NCBI GenBank assembly: GCA_023213395.1
Contig: CM041465.1
Span: 25,303,741-25,367,740 of the forward strand
Direction: 5' to 3'
DNA from: Cycas panzhihuaensis
Taxonomy: Eukaryota > Cycadophyta
Length of the DNA: 64,000 nucleotides
The notes under the pieces were generated by a model. The model searched no databases and had not been told where the DNA came from. It saw only the letters and a program-made list of their open reading frames with translations. Positions 12,000-23,181 of the stretch are shown here, one piece after another (position 1 is the first letter of the stretch; every line of letters begins with the position of its first letter). A program made the translations under genes and the position numbers.

Positions 12000-13570
12000 T
12001 GGGAAATTCTCTTTCCAAACCCACTTTCCTTTATTTGAAACTGCCCAGTTGGTAAGCTAGTCCACTGCTACATTTCCTTCTCTATACGTGTGTTAGATCT
12101 AGGTACTCTACTTGGATCTTAGAAGATCCTAAGCATCCCTCACCATATTCACATTATACCAATCAGCCTCTTCCTCCCCCCTAAGGATCCTAATCACATT
12201 TAGAGAATCTCCTTCTATCATCAACCTATCTTGGTCATCCTCATCTACTATTTCTACCACTTTCTGTATAGCCTTGAGTTTAGCCTACTAGCTTTTTTGT
12301 TGATCATAGTATTTAATAAAGGCCCACCTCACTGACCTATTAGGGTATCTATAAAGGCAACCCCTACCAGCCTCACTAAGGTTGCCTTTAGATGCTCCAT
12401 CAAAATTTATTTTCACCCAGTTCTCACTAGGTAGCCTCGAGGAGTACTTCCTCCTTTTCAGCCTAACAATTTTTGGGCATGTAATCCCCCAACCCTCCAT
12501 GATGCTCCTCTCCACCCTTGGGACCTCTTCCTCATCCAAAAGATTAAGAATTTCAATTGCTGCCATACGAATCATCTCATAGAGCCTATGCTCATCCAGA
12601 TCCTTCCGTTGGAATATTCTTCTATTATGTTCCTTCCAAATGTTCCAGACCCCCACAAGCATAATTAATTTCCATAGCATTCTCAATGTCTTACTCCTAA
12701 AAGGAGATTTCCACACCATCCACTACTCTATAAGGTTCCTAGGAGACACCCAATCTATCCCTAGATTAGTCTAGATACAGGCCCAAATTCCCTTGGAGAA
12801 GGGGCAATGAATGTTGATATGGTCTAAAGACTCCTCATCCTTCTTGCACATCACACATCTATTTGGCATGGCAAAACCTCATCTATGAGGGTTATTAATT
12901 ATCAATATCTTGTTCTATAGGCACAACCACTAGAATGACACTACCTTTAGGATGAACCCAACTTCTAGGTGCTAACCAATAATACATTCTTGTCAAACCC
13001 CTACTCCCTGTAAAGAGAGTAGTAACCCTCCTTCACAGAGTACTTCCTAGAGGAAGAAAGAGACCATATCAATGTATTTTCCATAGGACTTTTGGGTATA
13101 TATCACTAATTCAACATACTCTTAAGGATCTAGGTATTCCCCCCCCCCCACTTTGGTCCCTTGTAATTCCTTAAAGGATCTCTATTTTCTATATTTGCCC
13201 TGTCCCTCCCAATAATCCTTGACCAGTGGGCCAAATGTTTACTCACAAACACCCTAAAGGTTACCAATGAAAGGTCTATGTTTCAACTTATAGTTTTTTC
13301 ACCATTTGTCCTCCCAAAACCTGATAGTTTTCTCATTCCCTAGCTTCTATCTCATGCCATTGATTAAAATGGGCCTCACATGAATAAGACCTTTCCATAT
13401 AGTTGAACTAGAGACATCCCCTACCTCATATTTTAAGAAGTGCTTAGCCCCTAGGTACTTTTTGGCAATGATATTTCCCCATTGGGTGCCATCCTTATTT
13501 GCTAGTCTCCATCCTAATTTAGCCACCAAAGCCTTATTAAATGGCCCTAGTCTTCTAATATTAAGCCCTA
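12000..13570 (-). pseudogene. LINE ORF2 C-terminal part: zf-RVT-like region and RNase H
   Basis: At 13347-13574 the minus strand reads NIRRLGPFNKALVAKLGWRL, the conserved block after the RT of plant LINEs (usually LGxxNxALLxKWxWR). The region near 12650-12850 fits the zf-RVT domain. At 12380-12425 it reads WVKINFDGASKGN, the start of an RVT_3-type RNase H with its first catalytic aspartate. Further left DRLMIEGDS matches the later catalytic block, and GNVAVD the last. RNase H would remove template RNA. A C11 tract (13139-13149 on the plus strand) is a local oddity. Confidence 0.85.
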
Positions 13571-15100
13571 TCACCCACCTGGGTCTACGTAACCTTGTCC
13601 CAAGAAACTAGATGGATTCTATCCTTGTCCTCTATTCCAGACTAGAGGAATCTTTTTTGAATGCCTTTTAAGATTGAGATGACCTTACTTGGCATCGTAA
13701 AAATTAATATTATATAAACTAGAATACTCTATAGAGAGGTTGCTACCAACTGAATTTTACCCACTAAGCTAAGGAGGGAGCCTTTCCATCTGGCCAACTT
13801 CCTTTTAATTCTATCCACAATAGGATTCCAGAGGTCCTTACTTATATTTCCCACAAAAAGAGGCATCCCTAGGTAAGTGGTTAGAAGACTAATGGGGATC
13901 TCTAACTCCCTGTTGTTCCTTCTCTGAAGAATCTCAAGGGTGTTAATAGAAAAGATAAATCTCTTCTCCAAGTTAATTCTTTGGTTTGTGTCCCTCTTAT
14001 AAGCCTAGAGCCCCATCCTTAATGCTCTAGCTTCCCTTAGGGTTACCTTACCTAAAAAAATATTATCATCAATAAACTGATGTTAGATAATATTTTTAAT
14101 GTTGGATGAGGGCTTTAGCCCAGACACCCATCCTTTCCTTCTGGCCTCCTCAATAACCCTTCCTAATATTTCCACCATAATGATAAATAGATATGGAGAT
14201 AAAGGGTCCCTTTACCTAAGTCCTCTGAAACAGGGGAAGAAGGGGGTGAAAGTACCATTTATCAGTACAGAGAAAGATGGATTGGATATGTAACACCTCA
14301 TCCAATCCCTCCATACTTCATCAAAATCAAAAGCTTGGAGACAATCAATTAAGCGGTCCCAGGCCACCAAATCATAAGCTTTGGACATGTCAATTTTCAT
14401 AATCATTCCCACTTCTTTCCTCTGATACACCAAATGGACCATCTCATGGACTGCTATAATACTATCCTAAATTTGTCTACCTTTTACGAATCCATCTTGA
14501 TTTAGGGATATGATAAATGACAAACATTCCTTGAGTCTATTTGCCAAGATTTTATATTTTACATTATAAAGAATTATCGATCTAAATTCCTCCATGACTT
14601 TTGCTCCTTCCTTCTTTGGAATCAACACCAGAAAAGTAGCCTACCACTCCTTTAAAATTATTTTCTTCTCAAGGAATTCATCCAAATCCAATTTTAAGTC
14701 TTCCTTGACTATGTCCCAGACTTCTTGGAAGAAACCTGGAGGAAAACCATCTAGCCCGTGAGCTTTTTCATGGCCCATACTGAAGATTGCCTTCTCCACT
14801 TCCTCTAGAGTGAAAGGGGTCATCAGACTTTTGTTTTGGTCTTTATTAATCAACTTTGGGATATATCTTAAGAGATCCTTTTTGAAATATAGATCTTAGC
14901 ATCTAGGTTCATCAAAAAGGTTCTTGAAATACTCTATTACAATACCTTTGAATTCATCTTCTGTCTCATGAGTGGCTCTGTCCCTATGACACAACCTGTT
15001 TATTCTATTACATGACCTATGTTTCAACATAGACATATGAAAAAACTTAGTATTTCTATCTCCCTCTAATAGCCAAACTACTCTAGACTTCTATTTACAA
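13571..15100 (-). pseudogene. LINE ORF2 reverse transcriptase
   Basis: Conserved LINE RT blocks appear in order on the minus strand: FTLEEVEKAIFSMGHEKAHG (14641-14853; usually KAPGPDG), MIMKIDMSKAYDLVAWDRLI (14212-14442), PFFPCFRGLR (GLRQGDP block), and the catalytic site near 14060-14090 reading HQFIDDNIFLG, with both aspartates of FADD kept. LTTYLGMPLFVG (13850-13880) is the usual block downstream. Frames are interrupted by stops and shifts. The enzyme primes from nicked target DNA in intact elements. Confidence 0.9.
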
Positions 15101-16065
15101 TGTATTTTCTCTTTGGCCAATATATCTTCCAAGTTTTTTGTAATTGAATATTCCATCTGATCCAAAGAGGTAGATCTATGTTCCTCCTAGATCCTCCTCT
15201 CTACCATATCGAGTTCCTCCAAAAGTCTACCTTTGGCCTTAAAAATGTTACCAAAGACTTCTTTTTTCTAGACTTTAATCTATCTCTTAACCTAATTCAA
15301 CTTTTTAGAGAATCTAAACATAGCATGCCCCACCACTGGGATACTCCACTATTCCTTAACCTAGTCCTTAAGATCTAGGTGTCTCAACCACATAAGTTTG
15401 AACTAGAAGAGAGCCCCATTGTTAAACTCCAACATTAGAGGAGAATGATTAGAGGCCAACTTTAGAAGTGCCTCTAACTTGATATAATCATGGAGACTCA
15501 TCCATTTATAGTTGGTCAACATCCTGTCCAACTTTATCTGAATGTGATTGTCCCCCAACCTCCTATTTGACCAAGTGTACCTAGCCCCTCTGAGTGGTAT
15601 ATCCAACAACCATCCTCTCTATAAGAAGTCCCCTAGGTATGGCATACTCCTAGACCAACCCTCTTGATCCCCTTTCTTGTCGCCTAGATATATAGCCAAG
15701 ATTAAATCCCCTGTAACTAACTAAGGGCCCTTCTAGTCTTTGTGGACCTCCATGATCCTCTCCCATAGGTTCTTTCTACTTTTTGCTAATGTAGGAGTAT
15801 AAATATTCATGGCCTACCACTGAATATTTATCCTTCTGTAGGTAAAGCAAGTGGTCATAAAGTGATCTTCTTACACCATGCCTAATCCCTGCCAAATTCT
15901 TGGGTCCCATAGGACAACCATTCTACTCGAGTCAAGAGGTCCCTCTTTGGCCAACATTTTCCCATTCCTCCAAATCTTGTTTTTCACCTCTATCTCCCTA
16001 ACCTTCTCAAGTTTCATTTCCTACAATAACAAAATATTCCCTCCCATTCTGATTCTCAGATCTTT
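15101..16065 (-). pseudogene. LINE ORF2 AP-like endonuclease (N-terminus missing)
   Basis: From about 16065 the minus strand reads GGNILLL*EMKLEKV, matching the LQETKL block of the endonuclease. Later blocks are LVTGDLILAIYLGDKKG (GDFN-type block near 15690), RGARYTWSNRRLGDNHIQIK (near 15545-15600) and ASNHSPLMLEF (the SDH block near 15430, D to N). The usual first 30 or so residues, including the WN-x-RG block, are not seen. ORF1 runs directly into this region, so part of the ORF1/ORF2 junction seems deleted. The enzyme would nick target DNA. Confidence 0.82.
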
Positions 16066-16710
16066 ACCATCCTTCACTTTATCGCCCTGAGGAGATGATT
16101 CTACCTTAGACCCTAGGGCAGCACCCATATTTTCTTATGCCCTTGAGTCCTTACTAGCTTTACTTAAACCTCCTTGCTCCCCAACCCTAACCTTATTTGT
16201 TTCTCCTAGATACTTTAGTGGTAAATGCCCTAAACACCTGCATTTCAGACATCTGAAGTCATCCAACTCATAAACTAACTTCTAATCAATATCCCATCCC
16301 TCTGTTTCAATGTTAACCTCTTCCAGGAGGTCTCTATCAAGTCTTGCCAGAACACAAAACCTAGCATTTATCAATCGTGATCTATTCTTTGTTATTGAAT
16401 CTATTGTTATTAATGGTCCAACTACCCTAGCCACCCCTTTTACTACTTCTACATTCCAAAACTGCAAGGGAAGCCCCAGCATCTAGACCCAGATCGAGAT
16501 TTGCTTCACCATTGGAACTAACGGGTCAAAATCAAGATGCCATTTTTCTAAGGTAATAACCTTCCTGCCTAGCATTCAAGGGGATTTTAAAAGAACATCA
16601 ATTGTATCCTCTTAGTTTGCAAACCTAAAGAGGACACATCCCTTATACATAGCCATCACCTTCATTGGGTTCTTAGTTTTCCATTTATTACTAGTCTAGT
16701 TCCTAATAAT
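16066..16710 (-). pseudogene. LINE ORF1, DUF4283 plus CCHC knuckle (5'-truncated)
   Basis: The minus strand reads MAMYKGCVLFRF, LLKSP*MLGRKVITLEKW, FDPLVPMVKQISIWV and then LGLPLQFWN (16440-16480), which together are the DUF4283 domain of plant LINE ORF1 proteins. A CCHC knuckle follows near 16215-16260 (CLKCRCLGHLPLKY; the last cysteine is tyrosine). ORF1 proteins bind the element RNA. The N-terminal start is absent because the element is truncated at 16710. Confidence 0.82.
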
Positions 16711-16727
16711 AATTTTAATGTTAGATT
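16711..16727. repeat. LINE target-site duplication, right copy
   Basis: See the copy at 11776-11792. On the minus strand the copia B integrase reads FKTLVENQSNIKI up to this point and resumes beyond the LINE with the duplicated SNFKI. Confidence 0.85.
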
Positions 16728-18515
16728 GATTTTCAACTAAAGTTTTAAATTCAATACAAATATTAAAATCTTAACTTCAATTATTTATCTTGTAAACCTA
16801 ATATTTTCTAGAGAAATCATTGATAAAGGTTATAAAGTATCTACTTCTAAAATATAAAGGTACTTAGAAAGGACCATAAATATTTGAATGAACAAGTTCA
16901 AATAGTAATTTTTCTTGAAATATTGTTTGATGAAGGAAGAAATTGATGTGTTATTTGCCTATTATGCAAGCTTCACAAACACCATAGACTGTAGATAAGG
17001 GAGGAAGACCATGAACCATGTCATGTTGGTTTAGGAAGCACAGTCTGTCATAACTTATATGGCTAAAATGTGTGTTCCATAACTTATTAATAAGGTCAAA
17101 TTTATCTATAAATATAATAAATAATTTATACTTTAAATAATTCAAATTAGTATGACTATAAATGCCTATTTTATAGTCAATAGGTCTAGAGGCACTATGT
17201 TTTAATTTATTACATAATTATTTAATAACAAATTTATCTTTCTAGAATGTCCTTTTGGCAAATCTAATATATAGATAATAGATTAGGTAAAATCTACAAA
17301 CATAAAAGACATAATTAATAGAATTATTTTTTATGGTTGATCCACTTATTCCTTTAACTTTTAGTTGGGAACCACTTCCAAAAGAGATTTCTCCTTCAAA
17401 ATTAGAACCAAGGTGATAAGTATTCTTAATGTCAAGTCATATGGTGGAAAGCACTAGAATCTAAAATCCAACGAGGGTGGTTGGGTAATAGGTGTAGAAA
17501 AGATAGAAATAGAAGCAATTAGGGAATTTTAGGAATTTTCTTTAATCTTTTTTGAAGTTTTTTAAGCTTCAAATACTATTCTATTTCTATAAACATTTAT
17601 TATATGCCCCTTTTTATGGTAGTAGATACAACTAATGTTTTGATTGTAATTGGGTTTAGAATTATTATTTGTTTGGAATGTTTACCTATATGAGTTTTAA
17701 TTTTTAGATGATCCTAAATATTTAGAATTTTGATTATAAATATTATTTGAAGAATGACCTCAATAAGGTTTTTGAGATTTAGGATGATTATTATGCTTAT
17801 TTTTTTGATTATTTTGATTTTTGAATTTATTTTGTGGCTTAGTTTTAAAACAAAAGAGATTGAAAAGGATCTTGGATTTTTTATATTTGAATTAACATAG
17901 TTTGATATTTAACCAATTGGTTTGTTAGTTAATTAAATGAAATAGGGGGTGCCCACACTACTATCTAGCAGTTTTATATTAATTGAAAGTTTTTAGAAGT
18001 TTGTTGATGGCAAGACAAATGAGTGTATCTTTATCTTTTGCATGGGTTATAGTTATGCTTTTATCACGTTCTTTAGTTGTTGATTTAATGTAATTTCTTA
18101 TATTTATATTTATGAGTTGAAAGTTAGATTACAACTCCTCAACTCTAGAAAAATCTTCATATTTCAAATCATACATTTTCTATTTAAGGATGACAACTTG
18201 AGTTATATCTACCTTATCATACTTTTCCTTTGGTCTTTTCCAGATAGTGAAAAGTTCATCTATATCGTAGAATTACCTATGTATGTTTGGTAAGAGAGAG
18301 ATTAAGATGGTGCTTAGGACTCAATTATAATTCATTAGATAGACCATATAAGTCTCTAATTTTATATCTATAGGTTTTGCAAACTCTTGAGTCAGGTACC
18401 GCCAAAGCTTTTATTGTTTAAGCTAGCCAGATACCTTGACTTTCTAGTCCACATAATTTGCATCATTTAGAACTAAAATTTGTATAGAAGAGGTTGTCTC
18501 ATGCATAATAGCCAT
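16728..18515 (-). pseudogene. copia B gag, protease and integrase N-terminal part
   Basis: The likely gag start on the minus strand is the ATG at 18515 (MAIMHETTSSIQILVLNDAN). The gag body follows with several TAG stops. A zinc knuckle lies near 17590-17660 (CIYYHKKGHNKC, second cysteine changed). The protease site near 17440-17475 reads WILDSSAFHHMT, where DSGA is usual. The pre-integrase domain at 16951-17145 is well kept: LWNTHFSHISYDRL and VYGVCEACIIGK. The integrase core begins before 16750 and is split by the LINE. The domain order is standard for copia. Confidence 0.85.
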
Positions 18516-20250
18516 TTTAGGAAAGATAACCTATGATAGATATAGATCCTCTTTGATGATAGGAAAAAAAAAGAGATAAGATGTATATAAAAATATAAAC
18601 TTCTAAATTAAAATGATTGATATATTAAGCCACAAACATAAGATATAAATGTAATCACAATAATTCTATTTTTAAATTAAAATATAATAATATTAATTTA
18701 ATGAAAATAAAGATACATTAATATGTTTACAAATAAATTATGTATTTTATTTTAAAAATTTAGGCAGGGGGGATTAATCATTTTAAACATTGTAATTGAT
18801 TATATTATTTAAAAAATATGTTTGCAAGTATAAATATTAAAAATTAAATCAAATTTAAAATAATATTACATAAAGTATAAGGTTATTTAGAAATAAATAA
18901 CATTAAAATAGTGATCACATTACATACTAATAAATTAAATGAATTTATTAAAAAGGGGGGGATAAAATGATGTTATTAATTTATAAATTTAATAAATGAT
19001 CAATAACATATCAAATTGAATTTAAAAATATTAAACAATAATAAATTATGTTATGTACCTACACTTACTTAGGTTGTAATTAGCATTTTTATCCTTCATC
19101 AAGGTTTTCCCCATCAAAATGACTTTGAAAATACTTAAATGACTAGCCAAATTGAAGGTGTCTAAGTTAAGAATCTAACACAACTTTTTAGTTCTAGATT
19201 TAGACTCTGAATAGTGAAATTATGAAGGAAAATAGATAGGTAACTCTTTATAAAAGTAAAGGGGGTTAAAAATTAGGGGTTTAAGCCCCTTTTCCATTAG
19301 GATCAGGGTCATGTAGGGGGGTAATGAGATCGAGGGCTAGGAACAAAGGGGATTGCCCACCTAAAAATCAAATAAGGTGGATTTAATTCTTTTTGCAAAT
19401 GTAAAAAGATTACAAAGGAATTAATAATAATTTAAAATCTACCACAATTTAAAAATAAATGTAAAAATTAATCACATCCTTAAAATACTTAGGTTTTTTA
19501 TTTAATTTTTTAATTGATATCAAAATTTATAGGCTCTTTAATCTTTTGTAATGAAATTTTCCACTTTTACATCCTCAACTCAATCTATATAATGGATGCA
19601 TCTCTCTATGAACAAGTTGTTCTTTGTGCTCACTAGCATGATGAAATATGCATGTGATAACTGTGAGATGTGACATCTAACATTATGGATTTACATTTCT
19701 ATAATAGGTTTAAATTTTTAACTGTGTTAATTAATCATCTATGGGTTGCACAGAGGATTTTATCTTGGTTGTTGCTTGTTACTTCTTTGTCAAATGACTG
19801 ATCTACATGGCTTCTACATGAGACTTGTATTTATGTCTATGAGATGTGATTGCATGTGTGACCTCGACTTTATATATCTTCAATTTCTACTTTTGCATTT
19901 ATCACTTGCATTACATGTCTTCTTTGGGAGTGACTAGTCTCTATTTAATAGCATTAATAAAGTCTTCTTCATACTGGAAACTATCTTTGGTACAATGGTG
20001 AGTGTATTAATTATGTATGTAAGGGCATCTTCTTTGCATACAACTGCATGATGGTAATAGAGGTGGCTCTAAGATCTTCTAAACTATGAGCTTGAACTAT
20101 GAATTACAACTCTTTGTAATGGTAGTTATATGTTTCAATAGTAATATTAATAGTGGATGACCACATTCTTCATTTCTCAACTTTGTCTGTGTAGACTTTA
20201 GCTTCATTTTTGACACAATGGCATGTGCATCTAATTAGAACTACTATTCA
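18516..20250 (-). other. Long copia B leader, no gene recognised
   Basis: About 1.7 kb separates the gag start from the primer-binding site, which is long for a copia leader. The part 18560-19080 is very AT-rich. The block 19265-19385 is shared with 5440-5560. A 63-codon plus-strand frame at 19746-19937 has no recognisable family. Part of this may be a further old insertion, but no ends were found. Confidence 0.55.
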
Positions 20251-20251
20251 T

Positions 20252-20270
20252 AGACATGCTATGATACCAT
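20252..20270 (-). other. copia B primer-binding site
   Basis: The minus strand reads ATATGGTATCATAGCATG just inside the 5' LTR. TGGTATCA-AGC is the complement of the 3' end of initiator tRNA-Met as used by plant copia elements (TGGTATCAGAGC), with one change. It fixes the right-hand LTR as the 5' one. Confidence 0.8.
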
Positions 20271-20288
20271 ATTTGAGAGAAATGCACA

Positions 20289-20652
20289 TGAGAAGGATTA
20301 CACATGAATCATACATAAACTAAACATGCAAATATACATAAGAGATTGGATAAGTTGAAAACCCCTATAGGGGAAGAAAAACCACCTCGAAAAATAAGTA
20401 TTTTATAGATATATCATAATGCATGTTACAGGTAAGATATCATCCTCTTTCTCATTATTGGTTAGCCCATCCATCCAATTTGATTCATCCTAGCCAACCT
20501 AATATAAGAAGATCCTCATATAATTTTAATAAGGATGATAATGCAAAGTTCATTGGATGAACAACGATCCATTCAATGAACTTTTAATTAAATACATAAA
20601 TATTTTATAAATATAATATTACAAAATATAATGTAAAATATTATTTCCAACA
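20289..20652 (-). repeat. copia B 5' LTR
   Basis: On the minus strand it begins TGTTGGAAATAATA at 20652 and ends near TTCTCA at 20289; an end at 20274 (CTCTCA) is also possible. It pairs with 8998-9359. Differences between the two copies are scattered point changes plus the uncertain inner edge. Confidence 0.88.
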
Positions 20653-21704
20653 TAAGTATTTTCAAGATAAAGAATTTCAAAAGATCCCTTCAATTACCAA
20701 TCTACATGTAAAAATAACTAGTGATTTAATCTTGATTGTTGCACTTTATGTTGATAATCTCATTTATACAGGTAACAATAATAAGATGTTATAGGAATTC
20801 AAAGTTGATATACATTTAGAATTTGAAATGATAGACTTGGGTTAATTGTATTATTTTCTTAGTATTGAATTATTCTAAAGTGAAAGTGGCATATATATGC
20901 CACAAAGTAAATATGTTATAGATATTTAGAAGAAATTCAATATGAGTAATTATAACTTAGTTGTTACCATTATTAAAGTTGAGTTAAAGTGAAGTAAAAA
21001 TGAAGATTTTATTTTAATTGATACCACTTTGTATTGCCAATTGATAGGAAGTTTGATTTATTAAATAACAACTTGACTAGATATAAAATATGTAATGAGT
21101 TTAACTTTAAGATTCATGCCAAAATTAGAGTAAAAATATTGGACTACAACAAAAAAAAAACTTAAATACATCAAAGGAATACTAGATTATGGACTTTATT
21201 ATATTTTATTAAGTGAGTGTAGATTAATTGGTTCTATAGACATTGATTAGATAAGTGATATTAAAAATAAGAAGTCAATTTTAGATTATGTTTTCAACAT
21301 TAGTTCAACCATAATTTCATGGAATACAAAGAAACAACTAACAAATTTCTCATCTATAATTGAAGAAAAGTATAAGAAAATTGAAGTAGCAACTCCTGAA
21401 GCTGTTTAGCTTAAAAGGATATTTTAGGATCTACATCAACCTCAGATTGGACTAACACCAATATATTATGATAATTACAATACCATATAGATGACAGAGA
21501 ATGTAATCTTATATAATAGAATAAAGCATATTAAGATCAAGCATAATTATGTTCAAGAATTAATACAACAAGGATAGATTAGACTATTTCATTTCAAGAT
21601 TAAAGAATAAGTTATAGATATTTTCACAAAGGCATTATCTATGGTCAAGCATTATTAGTTTAGAGAAAACCTAAGTGTCATCCAAAATGTTTATTATAGA
21701 GGAG
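20653..21704 (+). pseudogene. copia A reverse transcriptase 3' part and RNase H
   Basis: The frame resumes after copia B with KYFQDKEFQKIPSITNLH. The catalytic region near 20741-20765 reads ALYVDNLIYTGNN, so the second aspartate of YVDD is Asn. RNase H blocks follow: LTLYCQLIGSLIY near 21030, KYIKGILDYGLYY near 21170, SIDID*ISDIKNKKS near 21235-21275 (usually SDADWAGD-DRKS), and IFTKALS near 21625. The gene ends at a purine run (TAGAGGAG) before the LTR at 21705. Stops are mostly TAG/TAA at Gln or Trp positions. Confidence 0.88.
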
Positions 21705-22382
21705 TATTGGGATATAATATATAACTGGTGCATTTGATAAATTAATTTGATGTGTTAGTGAGTTGACATAATATTATAATTGCATGACCTCAATGAATTA
21801 TATACTTGTCCTTATAAATTATTAATGAAAATTATCATTATGATTTTAGGTTATTATATTTTCTAGTAGACTAATATGTTGCTTCCATTTTTCTATATAT
21901 GGTGGTGTATCCTTTGGATCTTTAAGATAATATATTTTTAATAATATAACTTATCCACCTTGTTATATAAAATTTATAAACTTATTATTACATAATTACA
22001 TGTAATTAGCAAAACTAGAATACTAGCACTTATGGTTAAGGTACTAGGAGGTCAAGTGCTAGTTATTAACTTTTATACATAGGTTGTTAAGGCTACTAAT
22101 AAAATATATAGCAATTTGGATTACCAATAGGGTTGTGGGGGAAAGATTCTCTTTTGTTTATTTAAGAGCCACAAATTATAAAGGAAGGGTGTTATGTAAT
22201 TATTTTCTCTTATGATATTGGTACTTCAGTACTCTTCAATTTGCTTTTATATCTATTAGAGCTTTTTAGTATACTTCACTTCTGTAATATGTTCCTAATA
22301 ATAATATAAGTATCATATTTTCCTACTTATATTTCTATTATTAATTCTATATATGAGAAAAAGTGGGATAATCACATTCCAA
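21705..22382 (+). repeat. copia A LTR (about 680 bp)
   Basis: It begins TATTGGGATATAATATA (TGTTGGGATATAATATA with one transition) directly after the purine-rich end of RNase H and ends near CACATTCCA. It is therefore the 3' LTR of copia A. A primer-binding site also follows it, so the same LTR served as the 5' LTR of a second internal region. Edges are good to within a few bases. Confidence 0.7.
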
Positions 22383-22383
22383 G

Positions 22384-22397
22384 TGATATCAAAGCCC
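22384..22397 (+). other. Primer-binding site after the copia A LTR
   Basis: TGATATCAAAGCCC differs from the plant copia site TGGTATCAGAGCCC by two G-to-A transitions. It lies two bases after the LTR end on the plus strand. It implies that a second copia A internal region once began here. Confidence 0.6.
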
Positions 22398-23151
22398 AAT
22401 TTTGAATCTAGAAGAAGTAGTAAGCCCAATTGAAGAAAGTTGAAAAAGAATTAATCCCCCCCGCACCCCTTAATATATCACTATAAACCTCTCTTTATAA
22501 TATTTATTTTATTTTAATGTTTTATTTAATTTTATCATGAGTTAGTCAAGCTATGAGTGAGTAGTAGAGGTCCACCCATTCCCTTCCTTTTCCTTAATAG
22601 TTAAATAGAGATCCTATGCTAGGGGTCTTTAATTATCATAGGGACTTACTACTACTTAGCTAAGTGTACATAACCTTACACTATATATGAAGCAAAGTAA
22701 TATAATAATGCTTATGCAAGATTCATACAAAACCTAACTATGAAAGTGAACCTCCACATACCTTCAAGTATATCATAGGACCCTTGGAGCATTGCCTCTA
22801 AAAATCAACCTTACAATTCCAACATAAATAAGAGATAGAAGGCTAATTTCATACTTATTTAGAATAAATCACTCAAACATATCACATAAAAACATAATAA
22901 ATAATAAAAAGTAGTATTGAAGTACTTTCTCTTCAAAAGGATAATAATAGTCAACATCTTACAAGTAATCTTTGACCCTTAAATAGACACAAGGGAGGTC
23001 TCTTTTTTATGATCCTATTAGTAACCTTAATGGCCTTACATCTTATTAAAGGGCTTAACGACCTGTGCACAAAACTTAATAGCTAATATTAATATTTAGC
23101 CCTTTGGTGGTTCCTACTTACTAATACTTATGAAAGTAGGGTTATATTATA
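22398..23151 (-). repeat. Candidate 3' LTR of chromovirus E (left limit unknown)
   Basis: No gene is recognised. On the minus strand the DNA right after the polypurine tract reads TATAATATAACCCTAC, which is TGTAATATAACCC with one transition, a usual chromovirus LTR start; this sets the right edge at 23151. I could not find the other end. A short C-rich stretch at 22457-22470 may mark the border with the copia A leader remnant. Confidence 0.4.
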
Positions 23152-23181
23152 GGTCCTCCCTCCCCCCCCCTCCCCCTTTTT
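23152..23181 (-). other. Polypurine tract of chromovirus E
   Basis: The minus strand is an uninterrupted run of A and G (AAAAAGGGGGAGGGGGGGGG and AGGGAGGACC), overlapping the very end of the chromodomain frame. It would prime plus-strand DNA synthesis. Confidence 0.65.

Larger units (their letters stand above)
11793..16710 (-). mobile_element. L1-type LINE, about 4.9 kb, inserted in copia B
   Basis: The element lies on the minus strand between two copies of a 17-bp target duplication. Its 3' end is at 11793, where the minus strand ends in a short A run. Its 5' end at 16710 falls within ORF1, so it is 5'-truncated. The order DUF4283 ORF1, CCHC knuckle, endonuclease, RT, zf-RVT-like region and RNase H is that of plant L1 elements. 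All reading frames are broken. Removing it restores the copia B integrase frame order, which proves the nesting. Confidence 0.92.
8998..20652 (-). mobile_element. Ty1/copia element B, complete outline with both LTRs
   Basis: Two LTR copies in the same orientation (8998-9359 and 20289-20652) flank a minus-strand copia internal region. The 5' LTR is the right-hand one, followed on the minus strand by a primer-binding site resembling the initiator tRNA-Met type. The left LTR is preceded on the minus strand by a purine run before TGTTAGAAATA. Flanking bases TTAAG (8993-8997) and TAAG (20653-20656) look like an eroded 5-bp target duplication within copia A. A LINE splits the integrase. Without the LINE the element is about 6.7 kb. 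Confidence 0.88.

Noticed and set aside
19746-19937. 63-codon plus-strand frame in the copia B leader
   Set aside because: Hydrophobic-looking but short, with no homologous frame in the related leader and on the strand opposite to the element.
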